A DNA stretch of 64,000 nt from Nitrosomonas sp. (GCA_017879645.1 JAAEXZ010000003.1:1-64000), one strand, 5' to 3'. Shown: positions 43,184 through 54,032, counted from the stretch's first letter. Translations and numbers: made by a program. Notes: a model not told the origin generated them from the letters alone.

Positions 43184-44131
43184 ATGTTCCCCGGCCTGTT
43201 CGCCCTGATGTCACGCCGCGCTAACCATCGATCGTCAGCGCACAGCACTTCACCGGATTGCCAACTCGCATGGCACACCAGGCTTGTCCTGATCATCCTG
43301 GTTCTGCTGCTCAACAGTTGCAGTATGCTGCGCCTGGGTTATGGCCAGGGACCGCATCTGTTCTGGTGGTGGCTCGATAGTTATGTCGATTTCAATCCGC
43401 AGCAGACACCGCAGGTCAAGGAAGCAATCCAGCAGTGGTTTCGCTGGCATCGCCACACCCAACTGACAGGCTATGCAACATGGCTGGCCAACTTGCGCAG
43501 CAACCTCGACGATCCGGCCACTGCACAGCAGATCTGCACGACGGTCGAATCGTTCCGCCAGACCATTGCCCCGGCGCTGGATCGTATGCTGACGCTGGGT
43601 GCACCGCTGATTCCTACACTCGAATCCGCACAGCTCGATCACCTTGAACGACGCTACGCCAAGGTCAACGAGGAATTTCGCCAGGATTTCCTGCAGCCAC
43701 AACCCGCTGAACGCCTGCAAGCCTCGATCCAGCGGACCGTCAAACGCGTCGAGAACATCTATGGCCCCATCAGTGAATCACAGCATGCGCTCATTGCCAC
43801 CCGCATCCAGACTTCGCCTTACAACCCCGAAGCCTGGCTGGACGAACGTCAGCGGCGCCAGCAGGAAACGCTGCAATCGTTGCGCCAGCTTGCAGCGGAA
43901 CCCGGCAACACCGACGACATCGTTGCAGTTTTGCGCACCTTGATCGAACACCTTGAACGATCCAGCCATCCGCAGTACCGCGCTTACCAGATACAGTTAG
44001 CCGATTACAACTGCGCGTTCATTGCCGAGGTACACAACAGCACCACGACCGTGCAGCGCCATCACGCCCGGGACAAGTTGAAAAACTGGGAAAATGATCT
44101 ACGCATGCTCGCCCACACGACCCATCAGTGA
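43184..44131 (+). CDS. DUF6279-type lipoprotein
   Basis: A 315-residue predicted lipoprotein. The signal has a long polar lead, a hydrophobic core near 33-43 and the lipobox L-N-S-C. Just after the Cys comes M-L-R-L-G-Y-G-Q-G-P, then W-W-W-L-D-S-Y-V-D-F and Q-Q-W-F-R-W-H-R, blocks I recognise as typical of this family of unknown function. The rest is helical and charged. A start at the second Met, eight residues in, would shorten the unusually long lead. It directly follows dapE by 3 bases and converges on the DsbA-like gene. Confidence 0.8.
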   Translation: MFPGLFALMSRRANHRSSAHSTSPDCQLAWHTRLVLIILVLLLNSCSMLRLGYGQGPHLFWWWLDSYVDFNPQQTPQVKEAIQQWFRWHRHTQLTGYATWLANLRSNLDDPATAQQICTTVESFRQTIAPALDRMLTLGAPLIPTLESAQLDHLERRYAKVNEEFRQDFLQPQPAERLQASIQRTVKRVENIYGPISESQHALIATRIQTSPYNPEAWLDERQRRQQETLQSLRQLAAEPGNTDDIVAVLRTLIEHLERSSHPQYRAYQIQLADYNCAFIAEVHNSTTTVQRHHARDKLKNWENDLRMLAHTTHQ

Positions 44132-44173
44132 AGCAAGCACTGCGATCGATTCATGGCACGCCAACAGAACCTA

Positions 44174-44809
44174 TCAGTGATTCGCGTGCAGACACGCATT
44201 GATGGCATCGAGCATGGACCGGTGATCCAGATAATCGATTGTAATCGGCACCAGGGTTTGCCCATGCTCCAGCCGCAACGACGGATAGGAATGCACCCCT
44301 GACTCGCGTGCCAGTTGCAGGTCGCGTTGCAAGGCAGCCTCGACATGCGTGCTGGCCAGATCGATGCGAAATTGCTCGACATCCAGACCGATTTCGTGGG
44401 CGCAAGCACACAGGGTCTCCGTCAGGGAAGGATTCATGGCCCACTGGTAGTAGGCCGTTTGAATCGCCCCGATCATCTCGGCATCACAATCCGTGCGCTG
44501 CCGTTTTGCCGCCAGAACTGCCCGACAGGCTGGATAGGTCGAACGCATCGGGGTCGTACACGACCAGAAATCCCAATTGAAACGAACTCCGGGCACGGTT
44601 TGCTCGATACGTTGCCAGGCCTGCTGCACCATCGTGCGCACCACCAGCGGCATGGGCTCGGTAGTATCCGGCGCCAATCCCCCGACGACGTACACCACTT
44701 CGATCTGCGCCGGCAAATCACGACGCAGCGCAGCCCAGCTCCGATTAAAGGCATAACACCAACTGCACATTGGATCGTGGATATAGAACAGCCGACTGGT
44801 CGATGACAT
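44174..44809 (-). CDS. DsbA-family thioredoxin-fold protein (FrnE/COG3531-like)
   Basis: A 211-residue protein of the DsbA superfamily with a C-S-W-C active site at Cys15-Cys18, right at the N-terminus after D-P-M. The helical insertion and the late S-G-V-H-S-Y-P-S-L cis-proline segment fit this group. There is no signal peptide, so it is probably cytoplasmic, unlike classical DsbA. TGGGGA precedes the ATG. It follows the multidomain GGDEF-EAL gene by 35 bases on the same strand and may share its transcript. The substrate is unknown. Confidence 0.85.
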   Translation of the reverse strand: MSSTSRLFYIHDPMCSWCYAFNRSWAALRRDLPAQIEVVYVVGGLAPDTTEPMPLVVRTMVQQAWQRIEQTVPGVRFNWDFWSCTTPMRSTYPACRAVLAAKRQRTDCDAEMIGAIQTAYYQWAMNPSLTETLCACAHEIGLDVEQFRIDLASTHVEAALQRDLQLARESGVHSYPSLRLEHGQTLVPITIDYLDHRSMLDAINACLHANH

Positions 44810-44844
44810 GAATTCCCCAATGACAAAGATGAACCGAATACCCG

Positions 44845-47800
44845 TTACCGAATGACGGTTCCATCACGCAACCAGCTTTCCAGCTCGGATGCGGGCACAG
44901 GTTTATGAAACAGATAGCCTTGATAATAATCGCAGCCATGCTGTTGCAAGAACGCCAATTGCTGCTGCGATTCCACACCTTCCGCCAGCACTTTCAATTT
45001 CAGGCCACGCGCCATGGCGATGATGGTGGCGGCAATCTCGCGATCATTGAGATCTTCTGCCAGTCCATGCACAAAACTCTGGTCGATTTTCAGCTTATCA
45101 ATTGGAAAACGCTTCAGGTAAGTCAGCGAAGAATAACCGGTACCGAAATCGTCGATCGCCAGACTCACCCCGAGCGCCTTGAGTGTTCGCAAAGTGTCGA
45201 TGGATTGTTCGGCATGTTCCATGAACATGCTTTCGGTGAGCTCAAGCTCCAGCAGGGCTGCCGGAAAATTCGTCTCGGCCAGTACCTGCTGGATGAATCG
45301 AACCAGATTCTCCGACTGGAACTGCCGTACCGAGAGATTCACCGCCATCACCAGCGACGGCAAACCGGCATCGATCCAAGCCTTGCCCTGCATGCAGGCA
45401 GCCCGCAGCACCCATTCTCCCAGAGGCACGATCAAACCGGTTTCTTCGGCAGCCGGAATGAATTTTCCGGGTGCTACCATGGCCCGGTCCTGTGGCTGCC
45501 AGCGCAGTAACGCTTCCACGCCAACCGCCTGCTGACTGCGGGCATCGATCAAAGGCTGATAATGCAGCACGAATTCCTCACTGACCAGTGCTTGTCGTAA
45601 CCGCGTTTCCATCTCCAAACGCTCATTGGCGGCAATACTCAGCGCCTCGGTATGATAGCGATAGGTACCGCGTCCTTCCTGCTTGGCCTGATACATGGCC
45701 ATGTCGGCGTGCTGGATCAATTCGGTAACACTTCTGGCATCGTCCGGGAACAGGCTGATGCCGATACTGGCATTGACAAAGATTTCATGACCACTGGGCA
45801 GAACGAATGGCACCGCCAGCAGACTCATCAAATTCTGCGCCAGTTTGGCCGGCTCGCGGGGTTCCTTGATATCTTCCAGCATCAGCAGAAATTCATCCCC
45901 ACCGAGACGGGCCAATGTATCCTCCTCACGCAACCGTTTCTTCATTCTGGCTGCCAGCATGATCAGCAATTCATCGCCAACCGGGTGCCCCAGACTGTCG
46001 TTGATATTCTTGAAACGATCCAGGTCCACATACAGTGCCGCTACCCGGTGATGATGCCGCTGCGCCCGTTCGATGGCATGCTGCAGGCGCGATTGCATCA
46101 GCAAGCGATTGGGCAGGCCGGTGAGCGGATCGTAGTGGGCCAGATGCGTCAACCGCGCTTCAGACTGTTTCATTTGTGTAATGTCGGTAAACACACCCAC
46201 ATAGTTGCTCGGTGCACCGATTTCGTTGCGCACGGTGCTGATGGTCAGCCATTGCGGATAGACCTCACCATTCTTGCGGCGATTCCAGATCTCGCCACGC
46301 CAGTATCCGACACTGTTCAAGCTGGCCCACATGGCCTGATAAAAATTTTCATCATGACGTCCGGAGCGGATGATTTTCGGATTTTTCCCCAGCACCTGTT
46401 CTTCGCTGTAACCGGTGATTTCGGTATACGCACGATTGACCGCCAAAATGCGCGACTGCAAGTCGGTAATGACGACACCCTCACGTGTAGATTCAAACAC
46501 GGCAGCCGCTTGCCGGAGTGTCTCGGCTGCATGCACCTTCTGCACCGCCAGCGCAGTAAGGCAGGCGAATTCGTGAATCAGTGCCAGATCGGCGGAAACA
46601 GGTTCGCAAGGTGTGCGATGGTAAATAGCAAATGTACCCAGTACAGCGCCAGTTTCACTTTTGAACGGTACCGACCAGCAGGCATGCAAATCCGCCTGTT
46701 GTGTCAGTTCCAGATACAGCTGCCAGTAGGGATGATGATCTATATCGGCCACAATGACCGACTCACCGAGCCACGCGGCGGTACCACATGACCCCACTCC
46801 CATACCAATCTGAAAATTATCGATTGCCGCCAGGTAATCCGCCGGCAAACTGGGCGCAGCACCATGTTTCATTCTGCCACTGGGTGCATCGAGCAGCAGA
46901 ATCGACACCAACATCCCCGGCTTGATCGATTCCAGATGCTGCGCAATGTCGTTGAGCACTTCCGCCAGCGAATGCTGCGTCACGATCAAATTCAGGGCGG
47001 ATTGACGCGCCTGGTTGATCATCTCGGCCTGCTTCTGCTCAGTAATGTCCATCCAGGCGCCGACAATTTCCGTGAGAACACCAGCGTTATCGCGTATCAG
47101 CCGCAGCTCGTCCAGGATCCAGATAATCCGGCCATCGCGATGGGTGAAACGATACTCATGCTTCAACTGCCCCTCGGCCATCAGGATCGATTTCCTGGCT
47201 AAAGCCGATTCGCGATCGTCCGCATACACATGCGCATCCCACCAGCCGGAAACCAGAGTCTCTTCAGGGACATAACCCAGCAGGCGCTCGATGTTTTCAC
47301 TGACCCAAACCGCTTGCAACATGCCTTCTACAAATTGCAAGTTATACAGAATGGTCGGACTGGCATTCAGCAAGCGTGAAAGACGCAGGCTGATCTGCTG
47401 CAGATTGACGCGTTCGCGAGCAAGTTCACTCTGCCGCTGTGCTTTCTCCAGGGTGGCCGGTATTTCAAACAGATAGCCTTCATGTTTGGACAGATATTCG
47501 TCCACGCCCAAGTGCAGCGCACGCGCCGCCACCGTCTCGCTACCTTGCCCCGTCACCAGCACGATTGGCGTGCCCAGTTTGAGTTCGTTGCGCAATACAG
47601 TAGCCAACTCGAGACCATCCATTCCGGGCAGATGATAATCGATCAGCACCGCATCGAACGCAATCGTACCCGAATCCCGGTTGCGTAGCAGACTCAACGC
47701 TGCCTGCGCATCGGCAACGATAGTCAGGTGAATATGCGGCGCATGCATGGCGAGATGCCTGAGCATCAAATCCACGTCAAAGGCATTGTGCTCGACGCAC

Positions 47801-48213
47801 AGCACCTGCAACGCCTGATGGGTACGACTCGGACTGCTGTTGCGGAATCGCATCAGCGCATCGCTCAGGGTACGCGGCAATCGTTCCAGATAATCATCCT
47901 GCTTGATCAGGTAGTCGTCGGCACCGGCGCGCAGTGCAGCCACGGCAGAATCGTGATCGCCGGAGCCGGTGATGATCACTACCGCCATCGGTAGCCGCCG
48001 TTCCCTGACCAGCGCCAGCACTTCCAGGCCGGAACCGCCGGGTAATGACAGATCGGTCAGCACGACATCGAACTCGGTCGTCTGCTCCAAGCAACGCAAC
48101 CCTTCGATCAGGGATGTCACGACCCGCAACTCGATCTCGGGAGCAATGTGTCCCAGGATGCGTCGTGTCAGATCGGCATCGCTCTCGCTATCTTCGATAT
48201 ACAGTACGCGCAT
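44845..48213 (-). CDS. REC-REC-PAS-GAF-PAS-GGDEF-EAL response regulator
   Basis: A 1122-residue cytoplasmic output protein. Two receiver domains come first (phospho-acceptor aspartates near 54 and 192, in L-T-D-L-S and L-I-D-Y-H), then PAS (about 290-405), GAF (about 420-565), PAS (about 570-690), GGDEF (about 700-865) and EAL (about 875-1118). The G-G-D-E-F and E-A-L motifs, D-D-F-G-T-G-Y-S-S and the L-E-L-T-E-S block are intact. It probably adjusts c-di-GMP in response to the upstream kinase. ATG at 48213 is chosen; a GTG three codons earlier overlaps the preceding gene's stop as GTGA and is an equally good start. Third gene of the kinase operon. Confidence 0.92.
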   Translation of the reverse strand: MRVLYIEDSESDADLTRRILGHIAPEIELRVVTSLIEGLRCLEQTTEFDVVLTDLSLPGGSGLEVLALVRERRLPMAVVIITGSGDHDSAVAALRAGADDYLIKQDDYLERLPRTLSDALMRFRNSSPSRTHQALQVLCVEHNAFDVDLMLRHLAMHAPHIHLTIVADAQAALSLLRNRDSGTIAFDAVLIDYHLPGMDGLELATVLRNELKLGTPIVLVTGQGSETVAARALHLGVDEYLSKHEGYLFEIPATLEKAQRQSELARERVNLQQISLRLSRLLNASPTILYNLQFVEGMLQAVWVSENIERLLGYVPEETLVSGWWDAHVYADDRESALARKSILMAEGQLKHEYRFTHRDGRIIWILDELRLIRDNAGVLTEIVGAWMDITEQKQAEMINQARQSALNLIVTQHSLAEVLNDIAQHLESIKPGMLVSILLLDAPSGRMKHGAAPSLPADYLAAIDNFQIGMGVGSCGTAAWLGESVIVADIDHHPYWQLYLELTQQADLHACWSVPFKSETGAVLGTFAIYHRTPCEPVSADLALIHEFACLTALAVQKVHAAETLRQAAAVFESTREGVVITDLQSRILAVNRAYTEITGYSEEQVLGKNPKIIRSGRHDENFYQAMWASLNSVGYWRGEIWNRRKNGEVYPQWLTISTVRNEIGAPSNYVGVFTDITQMKQSEARLTHLAHYDPLTGLPNRLLMQSRLQHAIERAQRHHHRVAALYVDLDRFKNINDSLGHPVGDELLIMLAARMKKRLREEDTLARLGGDEFLLMLEDIKEPREPAKLAQNLMSLLAVPFVLPSGHEIFVNASIGISLFPDDARSVTELIQHADMAMYQAKQEGRGTYRYHTEALSIAANERLEMETRLRQALVSEEFVLHYQPLIDARSQQAVGVEALLRWQPQDRAMVAPGKFIPAAEETGLIVPLGEWVLRAACMQGKAWIDAGLPSLVMAVNLSVRQFQSENLVRFIQQVLAETNFPAALLELELTESMFMEHAEQSIDTLRTLKALGVSLAIDDFGTGYSSLTYLKRFPIDKLKIDQSFVHGLAEDLNDREIAATIIAMARGLKLKVLAEGVESQQQLAFLQQHGCDYYQGYLFHKPVPASELESWLRDGTVIR

Positions 48214-48218
48214 GTCGA

Positions 48219-48641
48219 TCACTTGGGCAGATCATTCAGCGCGCACCAGTACATCTCGATTTGCTGCGCCACATCCATGAAATCATCAAAATCGACGGGT
48301 TTGACGATATACGAATTGACACCAAGATCATAGGCGGCATGCATGTCCCGATCTTCACTGGAAGTAGTGAGCACAACGATCGGTATACGCCGCAGGGTCT
48401 GGTGCGTTTTCATCGTGCGCAATACAGCCAGGCCGTCGATCCGGGGAATATTGAGATCAAGCAGAATGACGGCTGGCTTCATTTCTCCGGCTTCCCAGCG
48501 TGCCATCCAAGCCAGTGCTTCCTCACCATCACGCGCCACCACTACCGGGTTGGCCAGCTTGCGCCGCTGAAACGCGCGCAGTGTCAGATCAACATCCAGT
48601 GGATTATCTTCAACCAACATAATCGGTGGATACATACTCAT
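48219..48641 (-). CDS. single-domain response regulator (Rcp1-like)
   Basis: A 140-residue stand-alone receiver. The acidic pocket is V-E-D-N-P, the phospho-acceptor lies in L-L-D-L-N-I-P-R, and the T-T-S and V-K-P switch residues are present. This type, with R-I-D-G-L-A-V-L and Y-I-V-K-P-V-D-F, is the partner of phytochrome-like kinases. Several ATGs are close together; the one at 48641 has GAGAGG nine bases upstream and is preferred to 48650. It lies between the hybrid kinase and the REC-REC-GGDEF-EAL gene and could pass phosphate between them. Confidence 0.9.
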   Translation of the reverse strand: MSMYPPIMLVEDNPLDVDLTLRAFQRRKLANPVVVARDGEEALAWMARWEAGEMKPAVILLDLNIPRIDGLAVLRTMKTHQTLRRIPIVVLTTSSEDRDMHAAYDLGVNSYIVKPVDFDDFMDVAQQIEMYWCALNDLPK

Positions 48642-48658
48642 CCTGCTCATCCTCTCAA

Positions 48659-51600
48659 TCAGTTCTGAATTGGTGATACGGTCGGTAGCCGCAAAAAGAA
48701 AGTCGCCCCCTGCCCGGGTGTACTCTGTGCCCAGACTGTACCGCCCATTCGTTCCATGGCTTTTCTGACCAGGGCCAGTCCGATTCCGGTACCCGGATAG
48801 TCTTCCTGCCGGTGCAGACGTTCGAAAATTTCAAAAATGCGCTGATTATACTTCATGTCGAAACCGATACCATTGTCCTGCACCCACAGCGTAACCGATT
48901 GATCGTCATGGGAAGCGCCCAGTTCGATCCGCGGATGCACCGCATGCTTGCTGAACTTGATCGCATTTTCCAGCAGATTCCGCAATACCAGCAGAATCCC
49001 CTCCCGGTCGCCATGCACACTCAATGCTGGCAACTGGTTTTTGACCTCGATCTGCTGCGCTGCAATTTCCTGCGCACAGGCTTGCAAGACTTGATCGACC
49101 AGTGCCGTCAGATCGAGCGTGGCCGGTTCGAGCTTGCGCCTTTCCATACGCGAATACGTCAGCAGGTCTGTAATCAACTCATTCATGCGCGCCACTCCGG
49201 AGCGGATATTCTGAACGAACAACCGTCCTTCTTCGTCCAGTTGTCCGCCGTAATCCTCCTGCAACAGACGACTGTAGCCTTCGACCCCACGCAGTGGCGC
49301 CTTGAGATCGTGCGAAACCGAATAGACAAAGCTTTCCAGCGACTGATTCAGGGCACTGAGCTCGGCAGTGCGTTCGGCAATGCGCCGCTCCAGGGTCGCA
49401 TTGAATTGCCGCATGGCTACTTCAGCCTCCTTTTGCACCGTGATATCTTCGGTGAAAATGACGATACCGCCCACACTGCCGCCAGCCTGATACCAGGGCC
49501 GTACTTCCCAGCGCAACCAGCACGAACTGCCATCGGAGCGCTCGAAAAGGTCCTCCTCGGCACGGATGATTTCTCCTGCCAGACCCCGGCGATGGATGTC
49601 CTTCCAGACTCCTCCTATTTCCGGAAAAATGGCGTAATGACACAAGCCCAGTACTTCTTCATCCCCCAGTTGATAGTCACCGCGCCAGCGCTGACTCAGT
49701 GCCAAATACCGCATTTCACGATCAAACATGGCCAGGGAAGCCGGGGCATATTCGATAAACAGCTTGAGCTGTTCCCGGCTCTCTTGCAAAGCCATCTCGG
49801 CCCGTTTGCGCTCGGTGATGTCCTGTATCGTGCCATGCAGCCCCACGATATGTTCAGCCGCATCCCTTACGGCTTCTCCACGCACCGTGACCCAGCGGCA
49901 CTCACCGTCCGGGCGGATACATTCGGCATCGAACTGTAGCGCCACTCCCTGTGTAAGGCAGTTTTTGACTGCCGCGGCAAGATGCTCCCGACTCGCGGGT
50001 GCATAATACTGCTGCGCCTCTTCATAGTTTGCCGTTGGAAACTGCAAATCCCGGCCGAAGATGCGATACACCTCCTCGGACCAGGTATAGTCATTCGAGC
50101 GCAAATCCCATTTCCAGTGCCCCAGGTTGGCGATGCGTTTGGCTTCCTTGAATTCGGCTTCGATCTCCTTGCGATCCTGGATGTCTTCGATAATGACAAT
50201 GAAATAATTGGGAGTGTGATCGACCTTACGCACCAGCGAGGCCGTCAGATTGATCCAGACCCAGCTACCGTCCTTGCGGCAATAGCGCTTTTCCAGTGTA
50301 TAAGTCGTCCTTGTACCGGCCAGTATTTCTCTGACTCGTTCCAACTCAATCTCCAAATCATCGGGATGTGTCAGATTCTTGAAATTCAAACCGGTCAATT
50401 CCGCCGCGGTATATCCTACGATTTCGCACAATTTGCGATTCACCCGCATCCAGTGCCCTTCCGGCGACTTGATGGCAATACCGACAGCGGCCTGCTCGAA
50501 TGTAGCCTGAAAGCGCGCCTCGCTTTCGAGTAACTGTTCCCTGATCCGCTGGCGTTGGGCAATCAACCGATCTACCCGCAACAGCAATTCCGGTACGACA
50601 AAGGGTTTATTGAGGTAATCCTGAACGCTGTTTCTGAGCAATTCGATACGCTGCGCATCGTCGGTCTTGGCCGTCATCACGACAATCGGCACATCCGATA
50701 ATGCAGCCTGCTGTCGGATGTGCCGCACCATTTCATCGCCACTCATGTGCGGCATCATGATGTCGGTCAGGATCAGATCGGGTGTGACGGCGAGCGCCTG
50801 TTCCAGCCCCTGCCAACCATCCCGGGCCGATACGACATGATAATGCGGCTGCAACACCTCACAGATGAAGCGGTTCAGATCAGCATTGTCTTCCACCACC
50901 AGTACCCGTGGCTGCGTATCCGTCGCGGGTACTGCTGGCTTCACCGCCGCGGCTGCCTGCGGTTTCAGCTCATCGATGGTTTCATGTAACAAAACGGCAT
51001 CCAGCGCGGATGGGGTGTCCAGTAAAACCGTGCCGGCTGGCGCCTTGAGTGGCAAATCGATGACGAACAGGGCCCCGCCTCCGAGAGATTCCCGCAATTC
51101 AATATGGCCCCCGAGCAGCTCGACAAACTCCTTGACGATGGCCAATCCCAGACCGGTCCCCTTCTGGTCATGCTGGTTCGCTCCCTCGACCTGCACGAAA
51201 GGCTCAAAAATCTGCCCCCGCCATTCCGCAGGAATACCAGGTCCGTCATCCTGAACGACCAATTGTGCCTGGTCGCCTCCTGGCACGAGGCGAACAGCAA
51301 TGTGGCCACCACGAGGTGTGAACTTGAAGGCATTGGACAACAAATTGAGCAGCACACGCTGCAGCCTCTCGCTATCACTTTCGATCATCAACGTCGTGTC
51401 TGCGCTGACTTCGTAGACAATCTGGCGTTCGCTGACCAGCGATTCGAAATGACTGGCTGTGGTGCGTACCAGCCTCGCCAGATCAAACCGAGCCCAATGC
51501 GGCTTGATGCGACCGGCCTCAAGCTTGGCCACTTCCAGCAAGTCAGTCACGTGCCGATAAATCAGCCGGGCATTGCGCAGCATCAGCTCAACTTCTCGCC

Positions 51601-52321
51601 GCTCCGCAACAGCCCGATCATCGCCGGAGATCTGCTGCAGTCTTTTCTCCAACGGTGCCAGAATCAACGTCAACGGTGTCCGCAATTCGTGACTGATATT
51701 GGCAAAAAATTTTGACTTGAGCTGATCCAGTTCGGTCAAATGCACATTGAGGCGCGACAATTCCTGCATGTCTTGTTTCAGGGCGCGGTTGGCCGTCTTG
51801 ACTTCGGCAGTGCGGTGCATGATTTCGGCTTGTATGCGTTCGGCCCGGGCAGACACGGTATGCAGCCGGGTCTGTTTGTCTTGACCACCTTGATTGGCAT
51901 GTTCGCGGCTGAGGATGAATTCGGTCACATCCTCGGCATAATGCATGATGCAGATCAGGTTTCCTTGAGCGTTCAGCACCGGCGTATTGACCGGACTCCA
52001 GTATCTGCGCACGAACTCGGCACTGCCATCCATTGCAGGGATGTCGTATTGCTGCACGCTCATCACATCGGTTTGCTTGCTGCTGATGACACGGTACAGC
52101 GATGCGCTCAGATCGCTGACGCTGGTGCTCTGGAGATCATTCGGATCGTTCGGAAACACCTCGAACAAACCCCGTCCGATCATGGCTGCGCGTTGCCTGT
52201 TGGTTACCTGGAGATAGCGTTCATTGACCGCCATGATGGTAAAACGATCGTCCACTCCCAAAATCATATAAGGGTGGGGGCTGGCCTCAAATAACTGCTG
52301 ATAGAAGGACATATCGTGCAT
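48659..52321 (-). CDS. hybrid histidine kinase with two kinase cores
   Basis: A 1220-residue soluble sensor kinase with an unusual double layout. Order: PAS (about 5-135), coiled coil, first HisKA with His211 in I-S-H-E-L-R-T-P, first ATPase domain (N box near 330, G-T-G-L-G-L near 388), a receiver (about 472-590, phospho-acceptor Asp520), three PAS domains (about 600-970), then a second HisKA with His1004 in V-S-H-D-L-K-A-P and a second ATPase ending the protein. The second core is of the phytochrome-associated type. No transmembrane helix is seen. The following response regulator starts within 20 bases of its stop, and the GGDEF-EAL gene follows that. The start ATG at 52321 has no good ribosome site; the ATG three codons later is possible. 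Confidence 0.92.
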   Translation of the reverse strand: MHDMSFYQQLFEASPHPYMILGVDDRFTIMAVNERYLQVTNRQRAAMIGRGLFEVFPNDPNDLQSTSVSDLSASLYRVISSKQTDVMSVQQYDIPAMDGSAEFVRRYWSPVNTPVLNAQGNLICIMHYAEDVTEFILSREHANQGGQDKQTRLHTVSARAERIQAEIMHRTAEVKTANRALKQDMQELSRLNVHLTELDQLKSKFFANISHELRTPLTLILAPLEKRLQQISGDDRAVAERREVELMLRNARLIYRHVTDLLEVAKLEAGRIKPHWARFDLARLVRTTASHFESLVSERQIVYEVSADTTLMIESDSERLQRVLLNLLSNAFKFTPRGGHIAVRLVPGGDQAQLVVQDDGPGIPAEWRGQIFEPFVQVEGANQHDQKGTGLGLAIVKEFVELLGGHIELRESLGGGALFVIDLPLKAPAGTVLLDTPSALDAVLLHETIDELKPQAAAAVKPAVPATDTQPRVLVVEDNADLNRFICEVLQPHYHVVSARDGWQGLEQALAVTPDLILTDIMMPHMSGDEMVRHIRQQAALSDVPIVVMTAKTDDAQRIELLRNSVQDYLNKPFVVPELLLRVDRLIAQRQRIREQLLESEARFQATFEQAAVGIAIKSPEGHWMRVNRKLCEIVGYTAAELTGLNFKNLTHPDDLEIELERVREILAGTRTTYTLEKRYCRKDGSWVWINLTASLVRKVDHTPNYFIVIIEDIQDRKEIEAEFKEAKRIANLGHWKWDLRSNDYTWSEEVYRIFGRDLQFPTANYEEAQQYYAPASREHLAAAVKNCLTQGVALQFDAECIRPDGECRWVTVRGEAVRDAAEHIVGLHGTIQDITERKRAEMALQESREQLKLFIEYAPASLAMFDREMRYLALSQRWRGDYQLGDEEVLGLCHYAIFPEIGGVWKDIHRRGLAGEIIRAEEDLFERSDGSSCWLRWEVRPWYQAGGSVGGIVIFTEDITVQKEAEVAMRQFNATLERRIAERTAELSALNQSLESFVYSVSHDLKAPLRGVEGYSRLLQEDYGGQLDEEGRLFVQNIRSGVARMNELITDLLTYSRMERRKLEPATLDLTALVDQVLQACAQEIAAQQIEVKNQLPALSVHGDREGILLVLRNLLENAIKFSKHAVHPRIELGASHDDQSVTLWVQDNGIGFDMKYNQRIFEIFERLHRQEDYPGTGIGLALVRKAMERMGGTVWAQSTPGQGATFFLRLPTVSPIQN

Positions 52322-52496
52322 GGATATTGCTCAGTGATTTGAGGAATAAAAAATAGTGTCCGTCTGTATCAGTGAATCCTTGATCTTATTTTTCCGGTAA
52401 GTACCAGGAATACGCTGAAAACGACAGTACCAAGTCATGCTGCGTGCAATCCGGCATCGCAATGCACCTAGCCTGTTCGCATCGATGCACGAAGAA

Positions 52497-54032
52497 TCAG
52501 CGCCGTTTCTGTCCCAGCAAGGAACCCAGCAAACCGCGCGTAATTTCGCGTGCCAGTGACGACCCCACCGAACGAGCGGCACTTTTGGCAAAGGCTTCAA
52601 CCACACTCTCACGCCGGACTCCACCACGTTTGCCAGGTTTATCTGCCAGCAAATCACCCAGACCGCCCAAGTTACCCAAACTGTCCAGCAAACCACCCGG
52701 TCGGAAATTCTGCTCGTTTTCGACTGTTTCCTTCTGGGAGTCGACAGAATCCATCCGGTTGCTCGCTCGCGCTTGCAGCATCTCGAAAGCACTTTCGCGA
52801 TCGATCTCCTGTTCATAGACGCCCGCCACCAGCGATGCCTCCAGCAATTGCTGGCGTTCCTCGCGAGTAATTGGTCCGATCTGGCTGACCGGAGGCATGA
52901 CCCAGACCCGTTCGGTGATCCCGGGCGAACCCTGAGCATCGAGAAAGGAAACCAGTGCTTCGCCGACCGACAATTCGAGTATGGCCTGCTTGATGTCCAG
53001 TTTCGGGTTGGGTCGCATGGTTTCAGCAATGGTATTGACGGCTTTTTGATCGCGCGGTGTGAAGGCTCGCAACGCGTGCTGCACGCGATTGCCCAGTTGG
53101 GTCAGTACTTTTTCGGGAATATCGAACGGGTTTTGCGAAACGAAATAGACTCCCACTCCTTTCGAGCGAATCAGGCGCACCACCTGCTCGATTTTTTCCA
53201 GCAGGGCGGGCGAAGCCATGCTGAACAGCAGATGAGCCTCATCAAAGAAAAAGACTAGCTTGGGCTTTTCACGATCGCCCACTTCGGGCAGGTTTTCATA
53301 GAGCTCCGACAGCATCCATAGCAGATAGGTACTGTACAGTCGCGGTGAATTGAGCAGCTTGTCGGCCGCCAGAATATTGATCACCCCCTTGCCGTCGACA
53401 GTCTGCATCAGATCCTCGATATTCAGCATCGGTTCGCCGAAAAATTTGTCCCCACCCTGTTTCTCGATCTGCAACAGACTTCGCTGAATCGCACCGATGG
53501 AGGCTGAGGACACATTGCCATAACGGGTTCTGAATTGTTCCGCATTGTCCCCGACGTACTGCAGCAATGCACGCAGGTCCTTCAGGTCCAGCAACAGCAA
53601 ACCATGATCGTCAGCCACCTTGAATACCAGCGACAGCACGCCTTCCTGGGTTTCATTCAGGTTCAGCAGGCGTGCCAGCAACAGCGGCCCCATATCCGAC
53701 ATCGTGGCCCGCAGGGGATGGCCGTCTTGCTGCAGCACATCCCACAGCGTCACCGGAAAGCCCTGCCAGTGCGGCTGCTCCATGCCGAGTTGCTGCAATC
53801 TCACCTGTATCTTGCCACTTGCCGATCCAGGTTTGCTGATGCCGGTCAGATCGCCTTTGACATCAGCCATAAAAACCGGCACTCCCATGCCGGAAAATCC
53901 CTCTGCCAGTTTCTGCAGCGTCACCGTCTTGCCGGTTCCGGTTGCTCCGGTAATACAGCCATGCCGTGTCGCCATCGCTGGCAATATGCCCAGCTCGGCT
54001 TGTTGCGTTCTTGCAATAATCAATGTATCCAT
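52497..54032 (-). CDS. HerA/YjgR-like ATPase (DUF853)
   Basis: A 511-residue P-loop ATPase of the HerA-FtsK superfamily matching E. coli YjgR. Walker A is G-A-T-G-T-G-K-T at 29-36, just after a short strand; Walker B is [10 protein letters not shown] near 260; the S-Q-N-P motif follows. A Gly/Leu-rich tail ends in G-L-L-G-S-L-L-G-Q. The family is widespread but its function is unsettled, and no nuclease (NurA-like) partner is present. The ATG at 54032 lacks a clear ribosome site. It diverges from glucokinase across a 189-base gap. Confidence 0.88.
   Translation of the reverse strand: MDTLIIARTQQAELGILPAMATRHGCITGATGTGKTVTLQKLAEGFSGMGVPVFMADVKGDLTGISKPGSASGKIQVRLQQLGMEQPHWQGFPVTLWDVLQQDGHPLRATMSDMGPLLLARLLNLNETQEGVLSLVFKVADDHGLLLLDLKDLRALLQYVGDNAEQFRTRYGNVSSASIGAIQRSLLQIEKQGGDKFFGEPMLNIEDLMQTVDGKGVINILAADKLLNSPRLYSTYLLWMLSELYENLPEVGDREKPKLVFFFDEAHLLFSMASPALLEKIEQVVRLIRSKGVGVYFVSQNPFDIPEKVLTQLGNRVQHALRAFTPRDQKAVNTIAETMRPNPKLDIKQAILELSVGEALVSFLDAQGSPGITERVWVMPPVSQIGPITREERQQLLEASLVAGVYEQEIDRESAFEMLQARASNRMDSVDSQKETVENEQNFRPGGLLDSLGNLGGLGDLLADKPGKRGGVRRESVVEAFAKSAARSVGSSLAREITRGLLGSLLGQKRR

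Noticed and set aside
45652..46791. 379-codon plus-strand frame
   Set aside because: Antisense to the GGDEF-EAL gene; composition typical of a shadow frame.
48812..49939. 375-codon plus-strand frame
   Set aside because: Antisense to the hybrid kinase; no motif and no start context.
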